A DNA stretch of 64,000 bases from contig CAZYJR010000001.1 of the NCBI GenBank assembly GCA_964647905.1, forward strand, positions 186,001-250,000, written 5' to 3'. Below, one piece after another: positions 16,349-26,210 of the stretch (position 1 is the stretch's first letter; every line of letters begins with the position of its first letter). A program made the position numbers and the translations under genes. The stretch is from CAZYJR01 sp964647905. GTDB lineage: Bacteria; Desulfobacterota; DSM-4660; Desulfatiglandales; HGW-15. A model generated the notes under the pieces. That model worked only from the letters and a program-made list of their open reading frames with translations. It made no database searches and had not been told where the DNA came from.

Positions 16349-18781
16349 ATGAACAGAGTGATCAAGAAGGCGGGCGTGATCGGGGCCGGAGTCATGGGCT
16401 CCACCATAGCCGCGCATCTGGCCAATGTGGGAATCGAGACCCTGCTCCTGGACATAGTCCCGCCCGAGCTCACCGAAGAGGACGAGAAAAAGGGCCTGAC
16501 ACGGGAGAGCAGGGAGTTCAGGGACAAGCTAGCCAGGAAAGGGGTGGAGAACGCCTTGAACAGCAGGCCCGCATCCTTTTACATCCCCGAGTTCTCCAAG
16601 CGTATCACCATGGGCAACCTCGAGGACGATATTGATCGGCTGGGGGATGTGGATTGGATCATGGAGGTGGTGGTGGAGCGGCTGGACGTCAAACGCTCGG
16701 TCTATGAGAAGCTGGAATCCGTCATCAAGCCGGGCACCGTGATCTCATCCAACACCTCCGGGATCTCGGCAGCGGCCCTGGCGGAAGGACGGGGAGAGGA
16801 ATTCAGGAAGCATTTCGCCATCACGCACTTTTTCAATCCGCCCCGGTACATGAAGCTCCTGGAGATAGTCCCCTGCGAGGACACCCTGCCCGAGGTCCTG
16901 GAGACCCTGGCCGAGACCTGCGAGAGGGCCCTGGGAAAGGGCATAGTGTGGGCCAAGGACACCCCGAACTTCGTGGCCAATCGCATAGGGACCTTCAGCC
17001 TGCTCTATGTTGTACGGGCCATGCGGGAGCTGGGCCTCACGGTGGAGGCGGTGGACGAGCTGACCGGGCCGGTGATAGGCCACCCCAAGAGTGCATCATT
17101 CCGAACCGCGGACCTGGTGGGCCTGGACACCCTGGTCCATGTGGCCGAGAACGTCTACGAGGGCGCTCCCCACGATGAAAAGAGGGAGATGTTCGCCGTC
17201 CCTGATTTCATCCAGCGCATGATAGAGCGGGGACTACTGGGCGAGAAGACAAAGCAGGGCTTTTACAAGAAGACCAAGGGAGAGGGAGGCGGCAAGGCGA
17301 TCCTTTCCATAGATCCGGAGAGCCTGGAATACAAGACACAGGAAAAGACGGGATTCCAGTCCCTGGAGACCGCCAGGAACGCCTCGGGCACCGGGGGCAA
17401 GATCAAGACCCTGTATTTCGCCGGGGACAAGGCGGGAGAGTTCACCTTCCGCCACATAACAGAGACCCTGATTTACTCCGCCAGCCGTATCCCGGAGATC
17501 GCCGATGACATAGTAAACGTGGATCGGGCCATGCGGTGGGGCTTCGCCTGGAAGCTGGGGCCCTTCGAGACCTGGGACGCCATCGGCCTGGCACAATCCC
17601 TGGATAGGATGAAGGCCGCCGGGTACGAAATCCCCTCATGGGTCGAAGAGATGCACTCCCTGGGGTTCGAGTCCTTCTACAAGATGGAGGCCGGCAAACA
17701 CTATTACTATGATCAGGCCTCCAAGAGCTACCGAGAGGTGCCTGTCAAGCCCGGCATCATACTGCTCCCTGCGCTCAAGGACCGGAACATGACAGTGGCC
17801 GAGAACAAGGGGGCGAGCCTGGTGGATCTCGGCGACGGGGTGGCATGCCTGGAGTTTCACACCAAGATGAACGCCATAGGCGATGATATAGTCAACATGG
17901 CGGTAAAGAGCGCGGACATAGTCTTTCGGGACTTTCAGGGTCTGGTCATTGCAAACCACGCGGACAACTTCTCGGCAGGGGCCAACCTGCCCCTGGTGCT
18001 CTTCACGGCCCAGGAGGAGGAATGGGACGAGCTGGACTGGATGATAAAGGCCTTCCAGGATTCGCTCATGAAGCTCAAGTACCTGGACAGGCCCGTGGTG
18101 GCCGCCCCGGCGGGAATGGCGCTCGGCGGGGGCTGCGAGGTCTGCCTGGCCTCGGACAGGGTCCGTTTCGCGGCCGAGACCTACATGGGCCTTGTGGAGG
18201 TGGGTGTGGGCCTGGTACCGGCCGGCGGAGGGACCAAGGAGCTTTACCTGCGCAACACCGAGCATCTATTCGAGGTGCCCAGGGGAGGGCTCTATCCCAA
18301 GCAGATCGAACTCATGCCCTTTGTCGCCCGCGCCTTTGAGACCATAGCAATGGCAAAGGTGTCCACATCCGGCCCCGAAGCGGTAAAGCTGGGGTACTTG
18401 AGGCCCACGGACAAGATGACGGTGAATCGCGATTACCTGATCGAGGACGCCAAGAAAACGGTATTGGCCATGAACCTGGAAGGCTATACCCCACCCGAGC
18501 CCAAGGAGGACATCCGCGTGGCCGGCGAGAACACCTTTGCCATGATAAGGCTGGGGCTCTGGACCATGCACGAGTCCGGGTACATAACCGAGCACGACGT
18601 GACGGTTTCCACCAAAGTGGGCTGGGTCCTTTGCGGGGGCAGTGTGCTGGCCGACACCAGGGTCTCGGAGCAGTACCTCCTGGATCTGGAGCGGGAGGCC
18701 TTCCTCAGCCTCTGCGGAGAGCCCAAGACCCAGGCGCGGATGCAGCATATGCTCAAGACCGGAAAGCCGCTTCGCAATTGA
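16349..18781 (+). CDS. fadN: 3-hydroxyacyl-CoA dehydrogenase / enoyl-CoA hydratase, FadN type
   Basis: An 810-residue beta-oxidation multienzyme. Residues 8-320 are the NAD-dependent dehydrogenase, with GVIGAGVMGS near the N-terminus and THFFNPPRYMKLLEIV; a second dehydrogenase C-terminal domain follows. Residues ~500-700 are the enoyl-CoA hydratase/isomerase domain, with MALGGGCEVCLASD and GLVEVGVGLVPAGGGT. This order (dehydrogenase first, hydratase last) is that of Bacillus FadN, opposite to E. coli FadB. AAGGAGG lies 7 nt before the ATG. It is first gene of fadN-fadA-fadE, under the promoter/operator just upstream. Together they convert acyl-CoA to acetyl-CoA, releasing reducing equivalents for respiration or syntrophic hydrogen/formate. 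Confidence 0.93.
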   Translation: MNRVIKKAGVIGAGVMGSTIAAHLANVGIETLLLDIVPPELTEEDEKKGLTRESREFRDKLARKGVENALNSRPASFYIPEFSKRITMGNLEDDIDRLGDVDWIMEVVVERLDVKRSVYEKLESVIKPGTVISSNTSGISAAALAEGRGEEFRKHFAITHFFNPPRYMKLLEIVPCEDTLPEVLETLAETCERALGKGIVWAKDTPNFVANRIGTFSLLYVVRAMRELGLTVEAVDELTGPVIGHPKSASFRTADLVGLDTLVHVAENVYEGAPHDEKREMFAVPDFIQRMIERGLLGEKTKQGFYKKTKGEGGGKAILSIDPESLEYKTQEKTGFQSLETARNASGTGGKIKTLYFAGDKAGEFTFRHITETLIYSASRIPEIADDIVNVDRAMRWGFAWKLGPFETWDAIGLAQSLDRMKAAGYEIPSWVEEMHSLGFESFYKMEAGKHYYYDQASKSYREVPVKPGIILLPALKDRNMTVAENKGASLVDLGDGVACLEFHTKMNAIGDDIVNMAVKSADIVFRDFQGLVIANHADNFSAGANLPLVLFTAQEEEWDELDWMIKAFQDSLMKLKYLDRPVVAAPAGMALGGGCEVCLASDRVRFAAETYMGLVEVGVGLVPAGGGTKELYLRNTEHLFEVPRGGLYPKQIELMPFVARAFETIAMAKVSTSGPEAVKLGYLRPTDKMTVNRDYLIEDAKKTVLAMNLEGYTPPEPKEDIRVAGENTFAMIRLGLWTMHESGYITEHDVTVSTKVGWVLCGGSVLADTRVSEQYLLDLEREAFLSLCGEPKTQARMQHMLKTGKPLRN

Positions 18782-18831
18782 TGCCGAGGACTGAACAGTG
18801 AAAACCCTTCATGAAGAGGGAGGATGAAGTC

Positions 18832-20016
18832 ATGAGAGAAGCCGTGATCGTGGCCGCATGCAGGACGGCCGTGGGCAAGGCCCCCCGCGGGATGCTCAAG
18901 GACACCCGTCCCGAGCATATGGGCTGCACGGTCCTGGGAGACCTGCTCGAGCGGGCGGAAGACCTGGACCCCGAGCTCATAGACGACGTGATCATCGGAT
19001 GCACCTTTCCGGAGGCCACCCAAGGGCTCAATCTGGGGAGAGTGCTGGTCATGTCCATGGGATGGCCCGACCGCATCCCGGGAATGACTGTCAACCGCTT
19101 CTGCTCCTCCGGGCTTCAATCCATCGCCATAGGCGCGGAGAAGATCATGTGCGGGTACTCCGATGTGGTGGTGGCCGGAGGGGTGGAGAGCATGAGCCAG
19201 ATCCCCATGGGAGGAAGCATGATGTATCCCAATCCGGCACTGGTGGACGAACGTCCCGGCGCTTTCACAGGGATGGGCCTGACCGCGGAGAACGTGGCCG
19301 AGCGGTACAAGATCAGCCGAGACGAGCAGGACGACTTCGGCGTTCGGAGCCAGCAAAAGGCCGAGACGGCGGTCAAGGCCGGCCGTTTCAAGTCACAGAT
19401 AACGCCCATAACAGTCAAGAAGCAGAAACAGCTCCCCAACGGCCGCTTCGAGTTCGAGGAGGTCGTCTTCGACACTGACGAGGGAGTACGCCCCGGCACA
19501 AGCAAGGAGAGTATAGCCGGCCTCAAGCCCGCCTTCAAGGTCAATGGGACGGTTACCGCAGGCAACTCTTCCCAGACCAGCGACGCGGCGGCAGCAGTGC
19601 TTCTCATGAGCAAGGAAAAGGCCAGAGAGCTGGGGCTGAAGCCCATGGCCACTTTCAGGGCCCATGCGGTCGAGGGCTGCCCGCCCGAATACATGGGGGT
19701 GGGACCGGCCGTGGCCATTCCCAAGGTGCTCAGGATCGCCGGGATGGAGCTGGGCCGGATGGAGCTCATAGAACTCAACGAGGCCTTTGCCGCCCAGGCC
19801 ATATACTGCATCAGGGAGCTCGGAATTAACCAGGAGATCACCAACGTAAACGGCGGGGCCATAGCCCTGGGGCATCCGCTGGGCTGTACCGGATCCAAGC
19901 TGACCACCCAGTTGGTCCATGAGATGCAGGAGCGGAAGATCCGCTGGGGCCTGGTGTCCATGTGCATCGGGTTCGGCATGGGAGCCGCGGCCATATTCGA
20001 GGTGGAGGATTACTAG
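18832..20016 (+). CDS. fadA: Acetyl-CoA acyltransferase (3-ketoacyl-CoA thiolase)
   Basis: A 394-residue classical thiolase that cleaves 3-ketoacyl-CoA to acetyl-CoA and a shortened acyl-CoA. The acyl-carrying cysteine is C91 in NRFCSSGLQS. NEAFAAQ, GHPLGCTGSK and the C-terminal CIGFGMGAA complete the active site. ATG 18832 (MREAVIVAACRTAVGK) is preferred over 18811, because GGGAGG precedes it and the shorter protein starts like its family. It lies 50 nt after fadN and 66 nt before fadE in the same operon. Confidence 0.94.
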   Translation: MREAVIVAACRTAVGKAPRGMLKDTRPEHMGCTVLGDLLERAEDLDPELIDDVIIGCTFPEATQGLNLGRVLVMSMGWPDRIPGMTVNRFCSSGLQSIAIGAEKIMCGYSDVVVAGGVESMSQIPMGGSMMYPNPALVDERPGAFTGMGLTAENVAERYKISRDEQDDFGVRSQQKAETAVKAGRFKSQITPITVKKQKQLPNGRFEFEEVVFDTDEGVRPGTSKESIAGLKPAFKVNGTVTAGNSSQTSDAAAAVLLMSKEKARELGLKPMATFRAHAVEGCPPEYMGVGPAVAIPKVLRIAGMELGRMELIELNEAFAAQAIYCIRELGINQEITNVNGGAIALGHPLGCTGSKLTTQLVHEMQERKIRWGLVSMCIGFGMGAAAIFEVEDY

Positions 20017-20082
20017 TGCTTGACAGGAGCGTCCTGGTACAGGCCTTTCCATTTACACTCATACGCGTGGAGGAGGGCAGCA

Positions 20083-21879
20083 ATGGCTGAGTTGAAGCTT
20101 TTCAAGGGGGGGGAGTTCCTGCTGGTTGATGCCTCGCCGAAGGAGGTATTCACGCCGGAGGACTTTGACAAGGAACAGGTGATGATCGCCAAGTCGGCGG
20201 TGGAGTTCGGGGCGGGCGAGGTGGTTCCTCGAAAAGACGAGCTGGAGTGGGTGAACCCCGAGCTGCTCAGGGAGCTCCTGGTAAAAGCGGGCGAACTGGG
20301 TCTCCTGGGCGCGGACATGCCCGAGTCCTACGGGGGCTCCGAGCTGGACAAGGTGAGCGCCACGCTTATCACCGAGCACATCAGCCAGGGGATATCCGGT
20401 TTCAGCGTGACCTTTGCGGTCCAGACCGGTATAGGGAGCCTCCCGGTGGTCCTGTTCGGCACCCAGGAGCAAAAGAAGAAGTATCTCCCAGGGCTTGCCA
20501 GCGGGGAGGTGGTGGGCGCCTATGCCTTGACAGAGCCCGGTCACGGCTCCGACGCCCTGGGCGCGGAGACCACGGCCCGGCTGTCCGAGGACGGCAAGTA
20601 CTACTTGCTCAACGGCCAGAAGCAGTTCATCACCAATGCTGGGTTCGCCGATCTCTTCCTCACTTATGCGCAGGTGGACGGGGACAAGTTCACCAGCTTC
20701 ATAGTGGAGCGCGGCTGGGACGGTGTTTCAGTGGACGAGGAAGAGAAGAAGATGGGTGTCCACGGGAGCTCCACGCGGGCGGTGATCTTCCAGGACGTCA
20801 AGGTCCCGGTGGAAAACGTACTGGGCGAGGTGGGAAGAGGCCACGTGGTCGCGCTGAACACCTTGAACGTGGGCCGCTACAAGTTGGGCGCCTTCATGGT
20901 GGGAAACGCCAAGGTGATGCTGGCCGAAGCGGTCAAGTACGCAAAGGGCCGGGTCCAGTTCGGCAAGCCTATAGCGGAATTCAACTTGATAAGGCAAAAG
21001 ATCGCCGAAATGGTGGTCCGCATCTATACCACGGAGAGCATGGTTTACAGGACCGCCGGTCTCCTGGATCTCACCCTGGAGGGGATAGATTTCACCAAGG
21101 AGGATGCTGGGCAGAAGACCGGCGAGGCCCTTCGAACGTATGCCCTGGAGTGCTCCATCAACAAGGTCTACGGCTCGGAGATGCTGGACTATGTGGTGGA
21201 CGAGTGCGTGCAGCTCTTCGGCGGCTACGGATACATACAGGAGTACCCGGCCGAAGGGGCATACAGGGACTCCCGCATAAACCGCATTTGGGAGGGGACC
21301 AACGAGATCAACCGCATGATCATAGTGGACACCATTATGAAGGCGGCCATGAAGGGGGAGCTGGGACTCTTGGAGGCGGTCAAGCAGGTAATGGAAGACC
21401 TGCTCTCCTTCCGCCCCTCCATGGGCGAAGAGGAGGAAGGGCTGCTGGATGCGGAGAGGAGAATGGTGGCGAACGCCAAGAAGATCGCCCTGCTCGCGGC
21501 GGGAGCAGCGGCCCAGAAGTACATGCAGAAGCTGGCCTCGGAGCAGGAGATCGTGGCCCTGATCGCGGACATGATAATAGAGATCTTCGCCATGGAAAGC
21601 GCCGTGTTCCGGGCGGTCAAGAAGGCTGAAAAGGAAGGCGAAGAAAAGGCGCGACTCCATACGGCCGCCACCAGGGTCTATATAAACGATACATTCCCCA
21701 GGATAGAGCTCATGGCCAAGCAGATACTGGCTGCCATATCCGAAGGCGAAGAGCTCAGGACTCAGCTCATGGGGGTGAAAAGGCTGGCCAAGTACACCCC
21801 TGCCAACACCATAGCCCTTCGCCGGGAAATAGCTGCCAGCGTGATTCCGGTGGTCAGGTACAACTTGACAAAGCTCTAA
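20083..21879 (+). CDS. fadE: Acyl-CoA dehydrogenase, FadE type
   Basis: A 598-residue FAD enzyme for the first, dehydrogenating step of beta-oxidation, passing electrons to ETF. Conserved blocks are YALTEPGHGSDA, the FAD-binding LNGQKQFITNAG, GRVQFGKPIAEF and RIWEGTNEINR, whose glutamate is the expected catalytic base. A ~150-residue C-terminal extension beyond the usual ~380-residue ACAD core matches the length of Bacillus FadE and VLCAD-like enzymes. ATG 20083 has GGAGGAGGG upstream; the longer frame from 20020 has no ribosome-binding site. It is the last gene of the operon and is followed by a terminator at 21933. Confidence 0.93.
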   Translation: MAELKLFKGGEFLLVDASPKEVFTPEDFDKEQVMIAKSAVEFGAGEVVPRKDELEWVNPELLRELLVKAGELGLLGADMPESYGGSELDKVSATLITEHISQGISGFSVTFAVQTGIGSLPVVLFGTQEQKKKYLPGLASGEVVGAYALTEPGHGSDALGAETTARLSEDGKYYLLNGQKQFITNAGFADLFLTYAQVDGDKFTSFIVERGWDGVSVDEEEKKMGVHGSSTRAVIFQDVKVPVENVLGEVGRGHVVALNTLNVGRYKLGAFMVGNAKVMLAEAVKYAKGRVQFGKPIAEFNLIRQKIAEMVVRIYTTESMVYRTAGLLDLTLEGIDFTKEDAGQKTGEALRTYALECSINKVYGSEMLDYVVDECVQLFGGYGYIQEYPAEGAYRDSRINRIWEGTNEINRMIIVDTIMKAAMKGELGLLEAVKQVMEDLLSFRPSMGEEEEGLLDAERRMVANAKKIALLAAGAAAQKYMQKLASEQEIVALIADMIIEIFAMESAVFRAVKKAEKEGEEKARLHTAATRVYINDTFPRIELMAKQILAAISEGEELRTQLMGVKRLAKYTPANTIALRREIAASVIPVVRYNLTKL

Positions 21880-21932
21880 CCGCGCTTATATTATCCAACC
21901 CCTTTGCTGGGGGACTGAGTTGTGTTAGTAAG

Positions 21933-21960
21933 GGAGGGTCCGATCCGGGCCCTCCTTTTT
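21933..21960 (+). terminator. Rho-independent terminator of fadNAE
   Basis: GGAGGG (21933-21938) pairs with CCCTCC (21950-21955) and is followed by five T residues, 54 nt after the fadE stop. Confidence 0.75.
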
Positions 21961-22103
21961 CTTCACCCCGAGATGCGCGATTGCAATTGCGGCGTCTTCT
22001 TTCTGGTTTCCGGCAAACTCGAGAATCGCTCGGTTCGGGTGGACAGCGGGGGAGGATTCCATTTGCGGAACCATTGATAACCGCAGGACAAGAAACGTTG
22101 ATT

Positions 22104-24191
22104 ATGACAGAAGACATAAGACATCTAAGGAACATTGGGATAAGCGCCCACATAGACTCGGGCAAGACCACGCTCACCGAGCGGGTCCTTTACTACACCA
22201 AGCGGATCATTGCGGTCCACGAGGTCAAGGGAAAGGACGGGGTCGGGGCCACCATGGACTCCATGGAGCTGGAGCGGGAGAGGGGGATCACCATCTCTTC
22301 GGCCGCGACCCATTGTGAGTGGAAGGGACATCGGATCAACATCATCGACACCCCGGGCCATGTGGACTTCACCATCGAGGTGGAAAGGGCCCTGCGGGTC
22401 TTGGACGGCTCCATTCTGGTGCTCTGCGCCGTGGGTGGGGTGCAGTCCCAGTCCATTACGGTGGATCGCCAAATGAAGCGCTACCGGGTGCCCAGGGTGG
22501 CATTCGTGAACAAGTGCGACCGGGCCGGGGCCGACCCGCGCCGGGTGGCAAAGCAGCTCCGCGAGAAGCTGGACCACAACGCCGTGCTTATGCAGCTGCC
22601 CATCGGCCTGGAAGGCGGGTTCCGGGGTGTGGTGGATCTGCTGGGAATGAGGGCGATATACTTCGGAGGGGAGTGGGGCGAAGAGCTCCAGGTGACCGAA
22701 ATCCCTCCGGAGCTGGCCGAAGAGGCCGAGAGGCGAAGGGGGGAGCTCTTGGACGCGGCGTCCCTGTTTTCCGATGAGCTAACAGAGGCCGTATTGGAGG
22801 ACAAGGTCACCGAGGACCTGCTCACGGAGGCCGTGCGAAGGGGGACCCTCACCAGGGAGCTCACCCCGGTGTTCCTGGGCTCCGCCTATAAGAACATAGG
22901 GGTTCAGCCGCTGCTGGACGGGGTGGCCGCATACCTCCCCTCCCCCTTGAACGTGGATAACACCGCCTTGGACCTGGATCGCCAAGGGGCGGAGATCCCT
23001 CTCAGCGCAGACTCTTCCGGCCCGCTGGTGGCGCTGGCCTTCAAACTGGAGGTCAGCCCTTACGGGCAGCTCACATATCTCCGCATTTATCAGGGAAGCC
23101 TTTCCAAGGGCGACCAACTGGTGAACACCCGCGACCACAAGAAGGTCAAGGTCGGGCGCATCGTGCGCATGCACGCGGATAAGATGGAGGAGATCACCAG
23201 GGCCGAGGCCGGGGACATTGTGGCCCTTTTCGGTGTCGACTGCTTCTCGGGCGACACCTTTACGGACGGCAGACTGAACTGCTCCATGACCTCCATCTTT
23301 GTTCCCGAGCCGGTGGTCTCACTCACTGTGAGGCCGAGGAATGCAAGGAGCGAGCCAAGGCTGGTCAAGGCCCTCAACCGGTTCGTAAGGGAGGATCCCA
23401 CGTTCAGGTCCCACGTGGACCGGGAGACCAGCGAGACCCTGATATCGGGCATGGGAGAGCTTCACCTGGAGATATATCTGGAGAGGATGAGGCGCGAGTT
23501 CGGGGCGGACGTGGAAACCGGCATACCGCGCGTCGCCTACCGCGAGGCCGTCTCCAGGCGGGCGGATTTCGATTACGTCCACAAAAAGCAAACCGGGGGA
23601 GCGGGCCAGTTCGGACGGGTGGCCGGTTACATGGAGCCCTCGGACACAGGCGATTTCGAGTTCGTCAACCAGGTCAAGGGCGGGGTGATCCCAACGGAGT
23701 TCATCCCCGCAGTGGAAAGCGGCTTCCGCAGGTGCCTGGACAAAGGGCTCCTGGTCGGGGCGCCGGTACTGGGGCTCAGGGTGGTCGTAAACGACGGGCA
23801 ATACCATTCTGTGGACTCCTCGGAGCGGGCCTTTACGGCCGCAGCCGAAGGGGCCTTCAGGCGCACCTATCTCAAGGCCGGGCCCATGATCCTGGAGCCG
23901 ATCATGAAGGTCACGGTGGAGTGCCCCTCGGAGTTTCAGGGATCAGTAATGGCCTCAATAAATCAGCGGCGAGGGATCATCCTGAGCTCGGCGGAGGACC
24001 GCGTCTTCACCACAGTCGACGCCGAGGTCCCCCTGGCGGAGATGTTCGGCTACGCCACCACCCTCAGGTCCCTCACCCAGGGCAAGGCCGAGTTCTCCAT
24101 GGAGTTCTCCAAATACGCCCGTGTGCCCGAGTCCGTGGCCGAGGAACTGAAGCGCGAGGCGGCGGAAAACAAGAAGGGAGGGAAGAAATGA
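22104..24191 (+). CDS. fusA: Translation elongation factor G
   Basis: A 695-residue GTPase that drives ribosomal translocation. G1 AHIDSGKTT (15-23), G3 DTPGHVDF, G4 NKCD, and domains II-V including GMGELHLEIYLERM, FDYVHKKQTGGAGQ and the C-terminal MFGYATTLRSLTQGKAEFSMEF are present. Ser instead of Ala in the P-loop (AHIDSGKTT) and the mitochondrial-like sequence fit the spdEFG1 group known from spirochaetes, planctomycetes and delta-proteobacteria, which usually coexists with a second EF-G. It is not beside rpsL/rpsG/tuf. ATG 22104 starts at the family N-terminus; the extension to 21981 is unsupported. Its last codons overlap the next gene. Confidence 0.93.
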   Translation: MTEDIRHLRNIGISAHIDSGKTTLTERVLYYTKRIIAVHEVKGKDGVGATMDSMELERERGITISSAATHCEWKGHRINIIDTPGHVDFTIEVERALRVLDGSILVLCAVGGVQSQSITVDRQMKRYRVPRVAFVNKCDRAGADPRRVAKQLREKLDHNAVLMQLPIGLEGGFRGVVDLLGMRAIYFGGEWGEELQVTEIPPELAEEAERRRGELLDAASLFSDELTEAVLEDKVTEDLLTEAVRRGTLTRELTPVFLGSAYKNIGVQPLLDGVAAYLPSPLNVDNTALDLDRQGAEIPLSADSSGPLVALAFKLEVSPYGQLTYLRIYQGSLSKGDQLVNTRDHKKVKVGRIVRMHADKMEEITRAEAGDIVALFGVDCFSGDTFTDGRLNCSMTSIFVPEPVVSLTVRPRNARSEPRLVKALNRFVREDPTFRSHVDRETSETLISGMGELHLEIYLERMRREFGADVETGIPRVAYREAVSRRADFDYVHKKQTGGAGQFGRVAGYMEPSDTGDFEFVNQVKGGVIPTEFIPAVESGFRRCLDKGLLVGAPVLGLRVVVNDGQYHSVDSSERAFTAAAEGAFRRTYLKAGPMILEPIMKVTVECPSEFQGSVMASINQRRGIILSSAEDRVFTTVDAEVPLAEMFGYATTLRSLTQGKAEFSMEFSKYARVPESVAEELKREAAENKKGGKK

Positions 24192-24883
24192 TGGAGATGT
24201 TCTCGAGGTTGAGCCCCTTGAGGATACTTGAGCAGTCTTCCCACGGGGGGCTCGGGAGGGGCAACCTGGGGGTCTTAATGGCCAGGGCTGGCGTGGGCAA
24301 GACCGCCTGTCTCATTCACATCGCTTTTGACAAGCTCTTCAGACGGGAGAAGATGGTTCACGTATCTCTGGTGGATGCACCGGAAAAAATCGCCTCTTAT
24401 TACAACGTGATCCTCTACGACCTGGTAAAGGCACTGGGACTGGAATACGAGGACGAGATCCGGGCCCTGATCGAGCGCAATCGTATGATACTGGCATACC
24501 TCAACCGTAGCTTCGACATGGACCGGCTGAGGCGGAACCTGGACAACCTGGAGCGCCACATAGGGTTCTCGCCTGACAGCCTGATAGTGGACGGCCTGGA
24601 CATCGCAGCAGTGGGCCGCGAGGTCTTGGACGGGTTCAAGGAACTGGCCGGGGAACAGGAAATGGAGATCTGGTTCTCCGCCGTGAACCACAGGCATATC
24701 ACCGAGAGGAACGAGAAGGGGATTCCCTACCCGTGCAACCGGGTGGACGATCTTTTCAACATCATCCTCCAGCTCCAGCCCGGACCTGAAGGGATGGAAC
24801 TCCTCCTCCTCAAGGATCACGAGGCCTACGGCCTGCCCGTGGCCAGCATCCGCATCGATCCCAGCACGTTCCTGAGCTCTTGA
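24188..24883 (+). CDS. RecA-like P-loop ATPase of unknown function, coupled to fusA
   Basis: A 231-residue protein that I cannot assign to a characterised family. It has a Walker A-like ARAGVGKTA (32-40) with the first glycine replaced by Ala, preceded by a beta-strand LGVLM, and a Walker B-like DSLIVDGLDIAA. This layout suggests a single RecA/KaiC-type ATPase core. No membrane segment or DNA-binding motif is evident. The ATG overlaps the fusA stop in ATGA, with GGGAGGG just upstream, so the two are translationally coupled. Coupling suggests a link to translation or to EF-G, but this is only context. Confidence 0.75.
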   Translation: MMEMFSRLSPLRILEQSSHGGLGRGNLGVLMARAGVGKTACLIHIAFDKLFRREKMVHVSLVDAPEKIASYYNVILYDLVKALGLEYEDEIRALIERNRMILAYLNRSFDMDRLRRNLDNLERHIGFSPDSLIVDGLDIAAVGREVLDGFKELAGEQEMEIWFSAVNHRHITERNEKGIPYPCNRVDDLFNIILQLQPGPEGMELLLLKDHEAYGLPVASIRIDPSTFLSS

Positions 24884-24930
24884 TGACCTGAGAACGGGCC
24901 GTCCCGGAAGGCCCCGGAGGACGACTCCCG

Positions 24931-26181
24931 GTGTTGAGCGAGAAAAACCGCGAGCTTTTAAGGACCATTTTCAGCCGCCGGATGCTGGTCTCGCTTATCA
25001 TGGGGTTCTCGTGCGGCCTGCCTCTTCTTCTCACCATCTCGGTCCTCCAGGCCTGGATGAAGGAGGAGGGCGTCGATCTGACGGTGATCGGCCTCATGGC
25101 CCTGGTCGGCCTACCCTACACCCTGAAGTTCGTTTGGGCCCCCATAGTCGACAGGTACACCCTTCCTTTCCTGGGAAGGAGGCGGGGATGGCTCCTGGTG
25201 GCCCAGATCGCACTGGCCCTCTCCATCGCCGGGCTGGGGCAGGCCGATCCTGCAGGCCGGCCTTGGATGTTGGCTCTTGCGGCCCTGATGGTCACATTCT
25301 TCAGCGCCAGCCAGGACATCATCGTAGACGCCTACCGCCGGGAGGACCTCTCGGACCATGAACTGGGCCTGGGCTCCTCCCTCTACATCAACGGCTACAG
25401 GACCGGCATGCTCCTGGCCTCGGGGGGAGGGCTGATCATGGCGGATCATGTGCCTTTCTCCCTGGTCTACTTGGCCATGGCCGGGTGCATGCTGCCGGGG
25501 ATCGCCACCACCCTCTTGACACCGGAGCCCGAGGCGTCCATGGGCACTCCACGGTCCATGAAGGAGGCGGTGGTGGACCCTCTGGTGGAGTACTTCTCCC
25601 GCAGCGGCGCGGTCTGGATACTGGCCTTTGTCCTGCTCTACAAGATAGGCGACACTATGGCGAGCGCCATAAGCACACCGTTCTACCTGGACATCGGATT
25701 CACGAAGACCGAGATAGGGGCGGTGGTAAAGCTGTTCGGATTCTGGGCCACCATAGGCGGCACACTGGTAGGGGGTGTGCTGATGCTCAGGCTGGGGATC
25801 AACCGCTCCCTATGGGTGTTCGGGGTGCTCCAGGCCCTTTCCACTGCCTGCTTCGCAGTGCTGGCCCGGGTGGGCCACAGCGTTCCTCTGCTGAGTGGGG
25901 TTATAGGGTTCGAGAACTTCTCCGGGGGCATGGGCACAGCCGCATATGCGGCCTTCATGGCCAGTATCACCAACAAGAAGTTCACCGCCACCCAGTATGC
26001 GCTCTTGACCAGCCTCATGGGTGTCCCCAGGGTGCTTGCGTCCGCTCCCACCGGTTTTCTGGCCAAGTACTTGGGTTGGGAGGGGTTCTTTATCGCGTGC
26101 ACCTTGATCGCGGCCCCTGGTATGATGCTGCTCTTGAAGTTCGCGCCCTGGAACGCCTCAAGCCCCACTGCGGCGCCTTGA
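24931..26181 (+). CDS. ampG: AmpG-like muropeptide MFS permease
   Basis: A 416-residue major facilitator with about 12 hydrophobic segments. It contains the AmpG-like LMGFSCGLPLLLT start, LVGLPYTLKFVWAPIVDRY, the SASQDIIVDAYRRE block (key feature of the AmpG/SLC33 family) and GYRTGMLLASGGG. AmpG imports GlcNAc-anhydroMurNAc-peptides from the periplasm for cell-wall recycling. It starts with GTG 47 nt after the P-loop ATPase gene. NagZ, an AmgK-like kinase and a MurU-like nucleotidyltransferase lie 8-13 kb downstream, so recycling is likely real. Confidence 0.85.
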   Translation: MLSEKNRELLRTIFSRRMLVSLIMGFSCGLPLLLTISVLQAWMKEEGVDLTVIGLMALVGLPYTLKFVWAPIVDRYTLPFLGRRRGWLLVAQIALALSIAGLGQADPAGRPWMLALAALMVTFFSASQDIIVDAYRREDLSDHELGLGSSLYINGYRTGMLLASGGGLIMADHVPFSLVYLAMAGCMLPGIATTLLTPEPEASMGTPRSMKEAVVDPLVEYFSRSGAVWILAFVLLYKIGDTMASAISTPFYLDIGFTKTEIGAVVKLFGFWATIGGTLVGGVLMLRLGINRSLWVFGVLQALSTACFAVLARVGHSVPLLSGVIGFENFSGGMGTAAYAAFMASITNKKFTATQYALLTSLMGVPRVLASAPTGFLAKYLGWEGFFIACTLIAAPGMMLLLKFAPWNASSPTAAP

Positions 26182-26210
26182 GCCCTTTGAGGACGGGAGC
26201 GGAAAGAGTC

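Noticed and set aside
21981..22103. 41-residue N-terminal extension of EF-G
   Set aside because: No ribosome-binding site and no similarity to EF-G; it lies right behind the fadE terminator.
25485..26210. Upstream extension of the nucleotidyltransferase frame through ampG
   Set aside because: It is out of frame within ampG and shows no domain; ATG 26211 begins the recognisable protein.
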